Below are positions 1 through 6,241 of a DNA stretch of 6,370 nt, piece by piece. A model generated the notes under the pieces. It made no database searches. It was not told the DNA's origin and worked only from the letters and a program-made list of their open reading frames with translations. Source of the DNA: Methanomassiliicoccaceae archaeon (lineage in GTDB: Archaea > Thermoplasmatota > Thermoplasmata > Methanomassiliicoccales > Methanomethylophilaceae); NCBI GenBank assembly GCA_009784745.1, contig WQXR01000069.1:1-6370 (forward strand), given 5' to 3'. Position 1 is the first letter of the stretch. Every line of letters starts with the position of its first letter. Position numbers and translations under genes: made by a program.

Positions 1-6
1 TATGAG

Positions 7-79
7 TGCGGACGCCGGGATTCGAACCCGAGTTCTAAGCTTGGCAAGCTCAAGTGATAACCAGCTACACTACATCCGC
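7..79 (-). tRNA. tRNA-Gly (anticodon GCC)
   Basis: The reverse strand folds into a complete 73-nt cloverleaf. The 7-bp acceptor stem GCGGATG/CGTCCGC has one T-G wobble. The D arm has a short stem around a loop containing AGCTGGTTA. The anticodon stem TGAGC/GCTTA encloses loop TTGCCAA, giving anticodon GCC for glycine codons GGC and GGU. The variable loop is 4 nt. The T stem TCGGG/CCCGG closes the loop TTCGAAT. The discriminator base is A, and the following bases are CTC rather than CCA, so CCA must be added after transcription, as is usual in archaea. No intron is seen. The TATA box about 30 bp upstream fits a stand-alone archaeal tRNA gene, divergent from the helicase gene. Confidence 0.97.
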
Positions 80-103
80 TTTTCAGGCTGGGGAACCCAT
101 CGT

Positions 104-114
104 TAAATATAAAG
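104..114 (-). promoter_or_regulatory. TATA box of the tRNA-Gly gene
   Basis: On the minus strand this reads CTTTATATTTA, close to the archaeal TATA consensus. Its centre is about 30 bp upstream of the mature tRNA 5' end, so transcription would start at or just before the tRNA, which is the usual archaeal arrangement. The call rests on motif and spacing only. Confidence 0.7.
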
Positions 115-148
115 TTTATCACATAGCCGCGAACATTCGGAGCGTATG

Positions 149-160
149 CGCACGCGTGCG
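149..160. repeat. Perfect 12-bp palindrome between divergent promoters
   Basis: CGCACGCGTGCG is its own reverse complement. It lies within an 18-bp run of strictly alternating purines and pyrimidines (144-161). It sits between the minus-strand TATA box of tRNA-Gly and the plus-strand TATA box of the helicase, ending 15 bp before the latter. It could be an operator for a dimeric regulator or a local structure with Z-DNA potential. Neither is shown by the sequence alone. Confidence 0.6.
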
Positions 161-175
161 TTCGCCGGTGCTACC

Positions 176-183
176 TATTTATA
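176..183 (+). promoter_or_regulatory. TATA box of the helicase gene
   Basis: TATTTATA, flanked by CC on each side, is the best TATA-like element before the helicase. Start sites in archaea usually lie 24-27 bp downstream of the box centre, which predicts initiation near 204-207. That gives a leader of about 60 nt if translation begins at ATG 268, or an almost leaderless message if it begins at GTG 205. Confidence 0.6.
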
Positions 184-267
184 CCGCGTAACTGTTCATA
201 CGCAGTGTTACAAGAGCGGTCTGCGTCGGTCGCAGGCAGTGGAGTTTCAAAAACCAGCGTGATATAT

Positions 268-1671
268 ATGGTTCCAGAATTTGAGAGTTTAGGGGTTTCA
301 TCAAGTATAGTCAAAGCGATGGACGCAATGGGCTGGACGATACCGACGCCGATACAGAAGATATCAATTCCTGAGGGAATAAGAGGAACGGACATGTTCG
401 CTCAGGCGCAAACGGGAACGGGAAAGACAGGAGCGTTCGGTTCGATAATATTATCAAGATCGGAATCGGGAAAGAAGATACCTTCATCGATAATCCTTGC
501 GCCGACAAGAGAACTGGCAACGCAAGTGGCAGACGAAATGAATAAGTTGTCGTTATATTCGAATCACAAATGCGTCGCGATATACGGCGGCGCATCCATC
601 GAAGGTCAAATAGCAAAATTGGCGAAAGGCGCGGATATAATAGCAGGAACGCCCGGAAGAGTAAAGGACATGATACTCAGGGGCAACCTGAATCTGTCAG
701 AGATCTCAATTCTCGTTCTTGACGAAGCGGATCGAATGTTAGATATGGGTTTTATCGAGGACATAGAATTCATACTGTCAGCAACGCCGAGGGAAAGACA
801 GACGTTACTGTTCTCTGCCACATTATCAGAGAACGTGAAACGGTTAGCAACGGATTATATGAATAAGCCGAAAGAAATGACCGTATCGGAAGATGAACTT
901 GTCCTTGATCTTACGAAACAGTTCTACATCAGCGTAGGAAGGAAGAACAAGGTATGGGCATTATGCCGTATCTTGGACATCGACAAACCAAAGGCGCTGA
1001 TATTCTGCCAAACGATAAGGATGGTCGACATCTTAGATGAACGGTTAAAAGGATTGGGATACAAAGCGGAAGCGATACACGGCGACATGTCACAGTCAAG
1101 ACGCGAAAAAGTGATAAAGGATTTCAGGAATGATAACATTGACATCTTGATTGCAACGGATGTTGCCGCAAGAGGATTGGATATCGACGACATAAGTTAC
1201 GTGATAAATTATGACATTCCCGAAGACGTTGATACGTACATCCACCGTATCGGAAGGACAGGGCGCGCAGGAAAGGAAGGAACTGCCGTCTCTTTTGTAA
1301 CGTCAGACGAAGAATACCTGATACGTGAGATATTCGCGTACACCGGAATGGAAATATTGCCGAGGGACGTTCCTGAAACGGATGGTAAGGATACAGTACG
1401 AAAAGTAATAGATTACGATCAGATATCCGACGTATTCGGAATGGTGAAGTTTGAGATAAACTTAGGAAAGAACGACGGTCTCGGTAAAGTTTCTTTAGCA
1501 GATTTCGTGATACGCGAAGCGCGTATACGCGACGCGTCGATCGGAAAGATAGAACTGAATGCTGATTCCTCGGTACTGCAGATACACAAGGAATTCGCGA
1601 ACAGGATGATGATGGATCTTCCGAGATGCAAATTCAAAGGAAAGAAGATAAATGTGCGTTTGGCGCAGTGA
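268..1671 (+). CDS. DEAD-box ATP-dependent RNA helicase with DbpA-type RNA-binding domain
   Basis: An ATP-dependent RNA-unwinding enzyme of 467 aa, probably cytoplasmic and acting in ribosome assembly or RNA remodelling. All superfamily 2 DEAD-box motifs are intact: Q motif with PTPIQ (26-30), motif I AQTGTGKT (47-54), Ia PTRELA (79-84), Ib TPGR (128-131), II DEAD (152-155), III SAT (183-185), IV around ALIFC (243-247), V ATDVAARGLDI (296-306) and VI HRIGRTGRAG (326-335). Residues about 391-466 (KFEINLGKNDGL through KKINVRLA) resemble the DbpA/CsdA RRM-like domain, which in E. coli DbpA binds 23S rRNA hairpin 92. Whether this protein recognises the same target is inference. ATG 268 was chosen because the Q-motif region (FESLGV) begins there. 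The frame is open back to GTG 205, which would add 21 residues with no visible domain. No good Shine-Dalgarno precedes either start. The gene appears monocistronic, because the next gene has its own TATA box. No hairpin terminator is evident; short T-rich stretches lie at 1679-1685 and 1700-1704. Confidence 0.95.
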   Translation: MVPEFESLGVSSSIVKAMDAMGWTIPTPIQKISIPEGIRGTDMFAQAQTGTGKTGAFGSIILSRSESGKKIPSSIILAPTRELATQVADEMNKLSLYSNHKCVAIYGGASIEGQIAKLAKGADIIAGTPGRVKDMILRGNLNLSEISILVLDEADRMLDMGFIEDIEFILSATPRERQTLLFSATLSENVKRLATDYMNKPKEMTVSEDELVLDLTKQFYISVGRKNKVWALCRILDIDKPKALIFCQTIRMVDILDERLKGLGYKAEAIHGDMSQSRREKVIKDFRNDNIDILIATDVAARGLDIDDISYVINYDIPEDVDTYIHRIGRTGRAGKEGTAVSFVTSDEEYLIREIFAYTGMEILPRDVPETDGKDTVRKVIDYDQISDVFGMVKFEINLGKNDGLGKVSLADFVIREARIRDASIGKIELNADSSVLQIHKEFANRMMMDLPRCKFKGKKINVRLAQ

Positions 1672-1746
1672 CCGCGAAGTTGTTTCTCCGCCTGCCAATC
1701 TTTTGACCAATTGCTGACGGCCGAAAACGGTCGGGGAAACAGCAAG

Positions 1747-1755
1747 TATATTTTA
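1747..1755 (+). promoter_or_regulatory. TATA box of the AlbA_2/ATPase gene
   Basis: TATATTTTA lies about 50 bp upstream of the chosen start codon. A start site about 26 bp downstream (near 1777) would leave a short leader of roughly 25 nt that includes the Shine-Dalgarno. This supports independent transcription. It also argues against the upstream in-frame TTG codon at 1711, which lies before the promoter. Confidence 0.6.
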
Positions 1756-1790
1756 CATAATGAACTACGGGTAGGCGTGGGATGTCCGAA

Positions 1791-1796
1791 GGGAGG
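1791..1796 (+). promoter_or_regulatory. Shine-Dalgarno of the AlbA_2/ATPase gene
   Basis: GGGAGG is a near-perfect anti-16S complement. Three in-frame ATGs follow at 1798, 1801 and 1807, with gaps of 1, 4 and 10 nt from the last G. ATG 1798 is too close. ATG 1801 is preferred, with ATG 1807 a realistic alternative. Confidence 0.75.
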
Positions 1797-1800
1797 AATG

Positions 1801-3219
1801 ATGTTCATGGATGCGGAAAAGTTCAGGAGTATTCTCAAAGGGGGAGAAGGAGTCTCCGTTGAGTTCAAGGTATGTCAAAAAAGTCCGGGTGATGATACAT
1901 ATGAGACAATATGCAGTTTCTTGAACAGGGTCGGCGGCGATATATTCTTAGGGGTCAGGGACGATGGTACGGTCAGAGGAGTTCCGAACGATTCCGTCCA
2001 AAAGTTCATTAATGACATCACCAGCACCATAAGCAATCCTAAGAACTTCTCACCAACAGTTTACCTCGCACCCGAGCATTTTGTATACGAAGACAAAGAC
2101 ATAATACACATTCCTGTCCATTCACCATCAGAGGTCTACAGGTACAAAGGGGTCATACATGATCGTACCAACAGTTCCGATGTTAAGGTCACTTCCATAA
2201 GCGCCATAACACTGATGTACAACAGAAAACAGAACATATTCACAGAAAGGAAGGTATTTCCCAACATCAAAGACGATGATATGCGCTTCGATCTGTTCCC
2301 GAAAATAAGGAAAATGATTTTGGGAAAGTATCCTGACCATCCGTGGAAGGACATGACTGATAAGGAAATAATCCAAAGTGCAGGACTATATTCTGAAGAC
2401 CCAGAAACAGGAAAGCAAGGTTACAATCTCGCTGCGATCTTGCTTTTGGGAAAGGATAGTACCATTAAGAGGACGTGTCCAACACATAGAACGGATGTAT
2501 TATTGAGGAAATACAACGTTGACCGTTACGATGACCGACTGATAGTGGAGACAAATCTCATTGAAAGTTATCCTCTTATGTTGGGATTTGCAGAGAAACA
2601 TCTTTTGGACAAGTTCTATCTTGAAAAGGATCAAAACATTTCGCTTCGTGGCATAATCGCAAGAGAAATGCTGATAAACTCACTAATGCACAGGGAGTTC
2701 ACATCAACATATTTTGCGAAGTTTGTAATCGAGAAGGACAGGATGTTCACAGAGAACGCAAATCGAGCCGCAGGGGCAGGCCCGATCACACCAGATAGCC
2801 TTGAACCGATATCAAAGAATCCGATAATAGCAGCATTTTTCAGGAATATCGGATATGCGGACGAACTCGGTTCTGGTACAAGAAAACTGCACAGGTACGT
2901 GAAACTTTATTCGGGAAAGGACCCATTGATGATGGAGGGCGACTTCTTCAAGATTATCGTGCCGCTCAACGATGAGTATTCATTTGACGCTAATATCGGA
3001 CAACCGAAAGAGACGACGGCTGACGTATCCTTTTTATCGGACACGGAATCTAAGGTATACAGGGCAATATGCGGAGGAAGTGTAACAACAATAGGAGAGA
3101 TAGCAGCAATGTCAGGGGTGCCTGAGAGAACCGTTCGGAGAGCGATCGGTACCTTGGGGGAAGGAGGATTAATTACAAGAAAAGGCAGTAAAAAAACAGG
3201 AAAATGGGTTCAAAAATGA
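1801..3219 (+). CDS. AlbA_2 (Schlafen-type) / GHKL ATPase / winged-helix protein
   Basis: A 472-aa, probably cytoplasmic protein of the family often annotated as 'putative transcriptional regulator' or, misleadingly, 'RecG-related helicase'; I see no helicase motifs. Residues about 12-140 form an AlbA_2 domain, with the SVEFK motif (19-23), the core ICSFLNRVGGDIFLGV (37-52), and YRYKG...DR followed by NRKQNIFTER near the end. A linker carrying HPWKDMTDKEI and LAAILLLGK leads to a HATPase_c_4-like GHKL ATPase. Its N box is REMLINSLMHRE (288-299; E289, N293, H297), followed by ENANRAAGAGP (318-328), and its glycine motif is GYADELGSG (351-359). The C-terminal 60 or so residues look like a winged helix-turn-helix (IGEIAAMSGVPERTVRRAI) with a basic tail. 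DNA or RNA binding and ATP-dependent control are inferred from the domains; the target is unknown. The gene is complete, has its own promoter and Shine-Dalgarno, and converges on valS. No transposase or other sign of transfer flanks it. Confidence 0.92.
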   Translation: MFMDAEKFRSILKGGEGVSVEFKVCQKSPGDDTYETICSFLNRVGGDIFLGVRDDGTVRGVPNDSVQKFINDITSTISNPKNFSPTVYLAPEHFVYEDKDIIHIPVHSPSEVYRYKGVIHDRTNSSDVKVTSISAITLMYNRKQNIFTERKVFPNIKDDDMRFDLFPKIRKMILGKYPDHPWKDMTDKEIIQSAGLYSEDPETGKQGYNLAAILLLGKDSTIKRTCPTHRTDVLLRKYNVDRYDDRLIVETNLIESYPLMLGFAEKHLLDKFYLEKDQNISLRGIIAREMLINSLMHREFTSTYFAKFVIEKDRMFTENANRAAGAGPITPDSLEPISKNPIIAAFFRNIGYADELGSGTRKLHRYVKLYSGKDPLMMEGDFFKIIVPLNDEYSFDANIGQPKETTADVSFLSDTESKVYRAICGGSVTTIGEIAAMSGVPERTVRRAIGTLGEGGLITRKGSKKTGKWVQK

Positions 3220-3231
3220 ATCGCGTCATGC

Positions 3232-3269
3232 TTTAATGGCCGTTTAATGGCCGTTTAATGGCCGTTTAA
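3232..3269. repeat. 11-bp tandem repeat, 3.5 copies
   Basis: The unit TTTAATGGCCG occurs three times without a mismatch (3232-3242, 3243-3253, 3254-3264), followed by a partial TTTAA. The array begins 12 bp after the stop codon of the AlbA_2/ATPase gene, between two convergent genes. The 11-bp period is close to one helical turn, so each GGCC core lies on nearly the same DNA face. The function is unknown. Confidence 0.9.
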
Positions 3270-3278
3270 CTATAGTTA
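3267..3278. repeat. Perfect 12-bp palindrome at the end of the tandem repeat
   Basis: TAACTATAGTTA is its own reverse complement, and its first three bases belong to the last partial copy of the 11-bp repeat. Imperfect inverted arms flank the whole block (ATCGCGTCATG at 3220-3230 and CATGCGAT at 3289-3296, matching with a 3-nt bulge), which may be chance. No T-run follows in either direction, so it is not a typical terminator. Confidence 0.55.
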
Positions 3279-3319
3279 TTATCTGAAACATGCGATCGAC
3301 ACTTCAATCGAGATCACTC

Positions 3320-5923
3320 TCACGGTTCTATCGCCACAAGTATGTTACCGACCTGTATCGTCTCAACCTGTTTTCCGTTTAACATCAGACGCTTCTCAAG
3401 TTCTACGAACTCTTCCGTTAATGTTACGCTCTGATCATCCGCTTTTATTTTCAATCCGCCTGAGGAAAGCGAAGCAGCAGCCTTCTTAACATCTGCCTTT
3501 TGCAATTCGATGACAATACTTTTCGCAAGTCCTTTGAACGCCGGCCCGAGTTTTGAATGTATGGGTCTCAAAGAAACAACTTCTTCGGTGATGTCCGCTT
3601 TTCTTACGATCTCCAATCTCTTTGCTTTTATCGTCTCGATGATGTCGTCACGAGCGTCGTCAAGCATAGAAGTATCTCCGATAAGTTCAACCAAATTCAA
3701 TTCGGCGTTCAGCGGCATTTTGTTATCGGATTTCCAATTACGTATCGCCGCTATCACGTCTTTCAGTATATCACCGGCAGCTTCCGATATCTTATCGTCA
3801 AGCACAGGTTCCGGCCATGCCGATATATGAATGCTCTTTTTATCTTCGAACTTCCTGAAATGTTCCTGATACACGTCTTCGGTCACATGCGGCATGAATG
3901 GTGCTATCATCTTCACGCTTCCCAGTAATATCGTGTATAACGTATACAAAGCGGCGTCATCCTTCCTGCCTTTGACCATTTCTATGTAATGGTCAGCTAA
4001 CTCATGCCAAATGAAGTTCTCTGCGTCACGCATAGCTTTATCGAACTGATATGAATCAAAATATTTCGTAACGGACGCAACAACATCGGAATATCTGCTC
4101 AGTATCCATTTATCGGATGTCCTTAATTTCGAAGGTGTTTTCACCTTCGAAGTTAATCTTGTTCCTGCAAATTGACCGAGATTGAACAATTTGTTACAAA
4201 GTTTTCTTCCTCTTATAACATCCTTCTCACGGAACGCGTGATCTATTCCCATCGAACATGTTGATGCGTAATATCTTAACGCATCTGCGCCGTATTCTTT
4301 GATTATAGGTATCGGATCTATCACGTTACCGATCGAAGAATGCATCGGCGTCCCGTCAGGTGCCATGATGAAACCGTGTATCATCACATCCTTCCACGGA
4401 ATTGACGACGTTATCTGTTCCGATCGTAACATAGTGTAGAATGCCCATGTTCTTATGATATCATGAGACTGCGGTCTCATCGACATCGGGAACATCTTTT
4501 TGAACATCTTATCATCACGTTCCCAGAATGTATTGTACAGCGGAGAACCTGAAGAATCCATCCATGTATCGAATACATCAGTACAGCCGATGAGTTCGCC
4601 GCCGCATGTGCATTTCTCAACGGGCGGAGCATCTTCTGTAGGGTCTACATAACATTTCTTCTCATCAGCAACGAATGCCTTTCCGCACTCATTACATTCC
4701 CATATCGGAACCGGCGTAGCAAATATCCTCTGCCGGCTTAGTACCCAATCCCATTCCAATGAATTTACCCAATCCTGTAACCTTATTTTCATAAATTCCG
4801 GATACCAATTCATCTCGTCCGCTCTTTTCAGTACTTGTTCTTTAAATTCCAATGTTTTTAAGAACCATTGCGGCACCTGTAAGAATTCAACGGGCGCGTG
4901 ACATCTCCAGCATGTTGATACGTTCTGCGGACTGTCCTCCTGCTTTACTAAAAGGCAGGCAGCCTTCAGATCGTCTATGGAAGCGGAACGAGCGTCCTTG
5001 ACGCTCATTCCTTCATACTTGCCTGCTAATGAGGTCATCTTTCCGAATTCGTCGATACCCTTTTCCATTTCGAGTTTGTATCTCATGACCCATTCCAGAT
5101 CATCCTTGTCGCCAATGGTACAGATCATCACGTTACCGGTACCGAATTCCGGATCAACTTTCGTATCTGCAATAACTTTTACCTTCCGGTTAAACAAAGG
5201 AGTTATCACTTCCTTTCCGATAAGATATTGCTTTTCCTTATCATCAGGATGAACAGCAACAACTTTGCACGTGCACAATAACTCGGGTCTTGTTGTCGCA
5301 ACAAGTATATCTTCGTCTGTTCCGTCAACTTTGAATTTTATGTAATTCAGTTTTGTTACGTTGTCCTTATACTCAACTTCCGCATCCGCGAGAGCGGTCA
5401 TGCAGCGAGGGCACCAATTCACAGGGAAATTGCCTTTGTAAACTAATCCTTTATTGAATAATTTTACGAAAGAGACCTGAGTTATACGTCTGTAATAGGG
5501 AGCATCCGTCTGATAATAGATGCTGGGATCCATGCTTTCTCCCAATATCTCGAAATGATGTTTCATCTCATCGATGAAACTGTTTGCAAATTCTGTACAT
5601 AATCTTCTGTATTCTTTACGAGGAAGATCCAATTTCGTTATATTGTGCTTCTTTTCAACTTTGACCTCAATAGGTGTTCCGTTAACATCAAAACATAACG
5701 GAAAGAATACGTTATATCCGTTCATTCTTCGGTATCGAGCAACGAAATCAATTAATGAATATCCGGTGGCGTGACCTAAATGTAATGATCCGGATGTATA
5801 TCTCGGAGGATTATCGATACTGAAGACGGGAGCGTCTGAATCTTTATCAAAATGATAAACGGATTCATTTTTCCACATTGTCTGCCATCGTCTTTCAATG
5901 GAAGCGGATTCGTATTGCGTCAT
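3320..5923 (-). CDS. valS: Valyl-tRNA synthetase, archaeal type
   Basis: Cytoplasmic class Ia enzyme that charges tRNA-Val with valine using ATP and edits mischarged threonine. The 867 aa are normal for the archaeal form, which lacks the bacterial C-terminal coiled coil. Residues in order: N-terminal IERRWQ; HIGH motif as HLGH (48-51) within RYTSGSLHLGHATGY; editing domain about 165-345 with ATTRPELL (209-216), GTGNVMICTIGDKDD (261-275) and metal-type pairs CPRC (171-174) and CWRC (338-341); return to the catalytic core at WVLSRQRIFATPVPIWEC; a second Cys cluster (C410, C413, C438, C440); DTWMDSSGSPLY (452-463) and MRPQSHDIIRTWAFYT (482-497), typical of archaeal ValRS; then the anticodon-binding helices. 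The expected KMSKS reads PMHSS (526-530), lacking both lysines. ATG 5923 was chosen because AGAGGA lies 5 nt upstream and MTQYESASIE matches the usual N-terminus. The frame is open for 30 more codons to 6013, without support. A large inverted repeat lies inside the gene at 4123-4156. Confidence 0.98.
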   Translation of the reverse strand: MTQYESASIERRWQTMWKNESVYHFDKDSDAPVFSIDNPPRYTSGSLHLGHATGYSLIDFVARYRRMNGYNVFFPLCFDVNGTPIEVKVEKKHNITKLDLPRKEYRRLCTEFANSFIDEMKHHFEILGESMDPSIYYQTDAPYYRRITQVSFVKLFNKGLVYKGNFPVNWCPRCMTALADAEVEYKDNVTKLNYIKFKVDGTDEDILVATTRPELLCTCKVVAVHPDDKEKQYLIGKEVITPLFNRKVKVIADTKVDPEFGTGNVMICTIGDKDDLEWVMRYKLEMEKGIDEFGKMTSLAGKYEGMSVKDARSASIDDLKAACLLVKQEDSPQNVSTCWRCHAPVEFLQVPQWFLKTLEFKEQVLKRADEMNWYPEFMKIRLQDWVNSLEWDWVLSRQRIFATPVPIWECNECGKAFVADEKKCYVDPTEDAPPVEKCTCGGELIGCTDVFDTWMDSSGSPLYNTFWERDDKMFKKMFPMSMRPQSHDIIRTWAFYTMLRSEQITSSIPWKDVMIHGFIMAPDGTPMHSSIGNVIDPIPIIKEYGADALRYYASTCSMGIDHAFREKDVIRGRKLCNKLFNLGQFAGTRLTSKVKTPSKLRTSDKWILSRYSDVVASVTKYFDSYQFDKAMRDAENFIWHELADHYIEMVKGRKDDAALYTLYTILLGSVKMIAPFMPHVTEDVYQEHFRKFEDKKSIHISAWPEPVLDDKISEAAGDILKDVIAAIRNWKSDNKMPLNAELNLVELIGDTSMLDDARDDIIETIKAKRLEIVRKADITEEVVSLRPIHSKLGPAFKGLAKSIVIELQKADVKKAAASLSSGGLKIKADDQSVTLTEEFVELEKRLMLNGKQVETIQVGNILVAIEP
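4123..4156 (-). repeat. 34-bp near-perfect inverted repeat inside valS
   Basis: In the sense RNA, TTAACTTCGAAGGTG pairs with CACCTTCGAAATTAA around an AAAA loop. This gives ten consecutive pairs, one C-A mismatch and four more pairs. It encodes LTSKVKTPSKL (residues 590-600) at the probable junction between the catalytic core and the anticodon-binding domain. It is the strongest structure I found within any coding region here. Confidence 0.9.
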
Positions 5924-5928
5924 AACGT

Positions 5929-5934
5929 TCCTCT
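5929..5934 (-). promoter_or_regulatory. Shine-Dalgarno of valS
   Basis: On the minus strand AGAGGA stands 5 nt before ATG 5923, good spacing for a ribosome binding site. It decides in favour of this start over the more distal in-frame ATG at 6013. Confidence 0.7.
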
Positions 5935-6074
5935 GAATATGAGGAAGGATTAAATGACTTTCGATTGAAACGATACTATTGAACAAATTGGAACGGTACT
6001 TCCGTTCGATCATTCGGCAGCGGTCATCATTCGAAAAATGTTCGTCCCGTTAACGTTGAGATGAATGAATTAAC

Positions 6075-6096
6075 TATTGTTCATGCCAAAAACGCA
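6075..6096 (-). repeat. Direct repeat upstream of valS, valS-proximal copy
   Basis: The minus strand carries the core TGCGTTTTTGGCA followed by TGAACAATA. It matches the second copy, 33 bp further upstream, at 19 of 22 positions. This copy ends about 150 bp before the valS start codon. Confidence 0.85.
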
Positions 6097-6107
6097 GTGA
6101 AAACACC

Positions 6108-6129
6108 AATTATTCGTGCCAAAAACGCA
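6108..6129 (-). repeat. Direct repeat upstream of valS, valS-distal copy
   Basis: The minus strand reads the same core TGCGTTTTTGGCA followed by CGAATAATT. The 33-bp spacing is about three helical turns, so both copies face nearly the same side of the DNA, as expected for paired binding sites. The binding factor is unknown. Confidence 0.85.
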
Positions 6130-6170
6130 ATCCAGATATTTTTCCGTATTCACTCACCGTATCGTTCATG

Positions 6171-6204
6171 AAAAATGAATGCAGGCGGGGAACGCCCCCG
6201 CCTG
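6171..6204 (-). terminator. Hairpin terminator of the surface-protein gene
   Basis: In minus-strand RNA, CAGGCGGGG pairs perfectly with CCCCGCCTG (9 bp, GC-rich) around a 5-nt loop (6182-6204). The T-rich CATTCATTTTTC follows. It lies about 38 bp after the stop codon of the 6242 gene and before valS, so it should separate the two co-directional units. The plus-strand side is also T-rich (6205-6235), so it could work both ways. Confidence 0.75.
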
Positions 6205-6241
6205 TTTGAAATGGTTTTCTTTGTGTTTCGTTTCGATCTCA

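Larger units (their letters stand above)
5924..6241. other. Intergenic region upstream of valS
   Basis: This stretch of about 320 bp holds the valS Shine-Dalgarno, a pair of 22-bp direct repeats and the terminator of the upstream gene. I find no convincing TATA box for valS. On the minus strand CATTTAATCC (about 5948-5957) is TATA-like but too close to the Shine-Dalgarno, and AT-rich stretches near 5975-5990 and 6065-6080 are weak. No additional coding frame is persuasive. Confidence 0.6.

Noticed and set aside
1510..1526. Hairpin ATACGCG-AAG-CGCGTAT within the helicase gene, followed by more CGCG motifs
   Set aside because: A 7-bp stem in a run of arginine and alanine codons can arise from codon choice. 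It is much shorter than the valS inverted repeat and lies inside a conserved RNA-binding domain.
1718..1731. Small hairpin GGCCG-AAAA-CGGTC downstream of the helicase as its terminator
   Set aside because: Only five pairs including a wobble, and no T-run follows, so I do not call it a terminator.
1711..1800. Upstream TTG start (1711) for the AlbA_2/ATPase protein
   Set aside because: It lies before the predicted TATA box and has no ribosome binding site, while GGGAGG precedes the ATG cluster at 1798-1807.
3510..3928. Plus-strand open frames opposite valS
   Set aside because: They are shadows of a clearly coding antisense gene, with no ribosome binding site, promoter or recognisable domain.
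5560..5580. 8-bp inverted repeat GTTTCATC/GATGAAAC within valS
   Set aside because: It is short and encodes conserved residues (SFIDEMKH); several such matches are expected by chance in a gene of this length.
5924..6013. N-terminal extension of ValRS by 30 residues (start at 6013)
   Set aside because: The frame is open, but the Shine-Dalgarno stands just before ATG 5923 and the family N-terminus begins there. The extension has no recognisable feature.
6075..6129. CRISPR-like repeat-spacer unit
   Set aside because: There are only two imperfect copies with an 11-bp gap, far too short for a spacer, and no cas genes are present.
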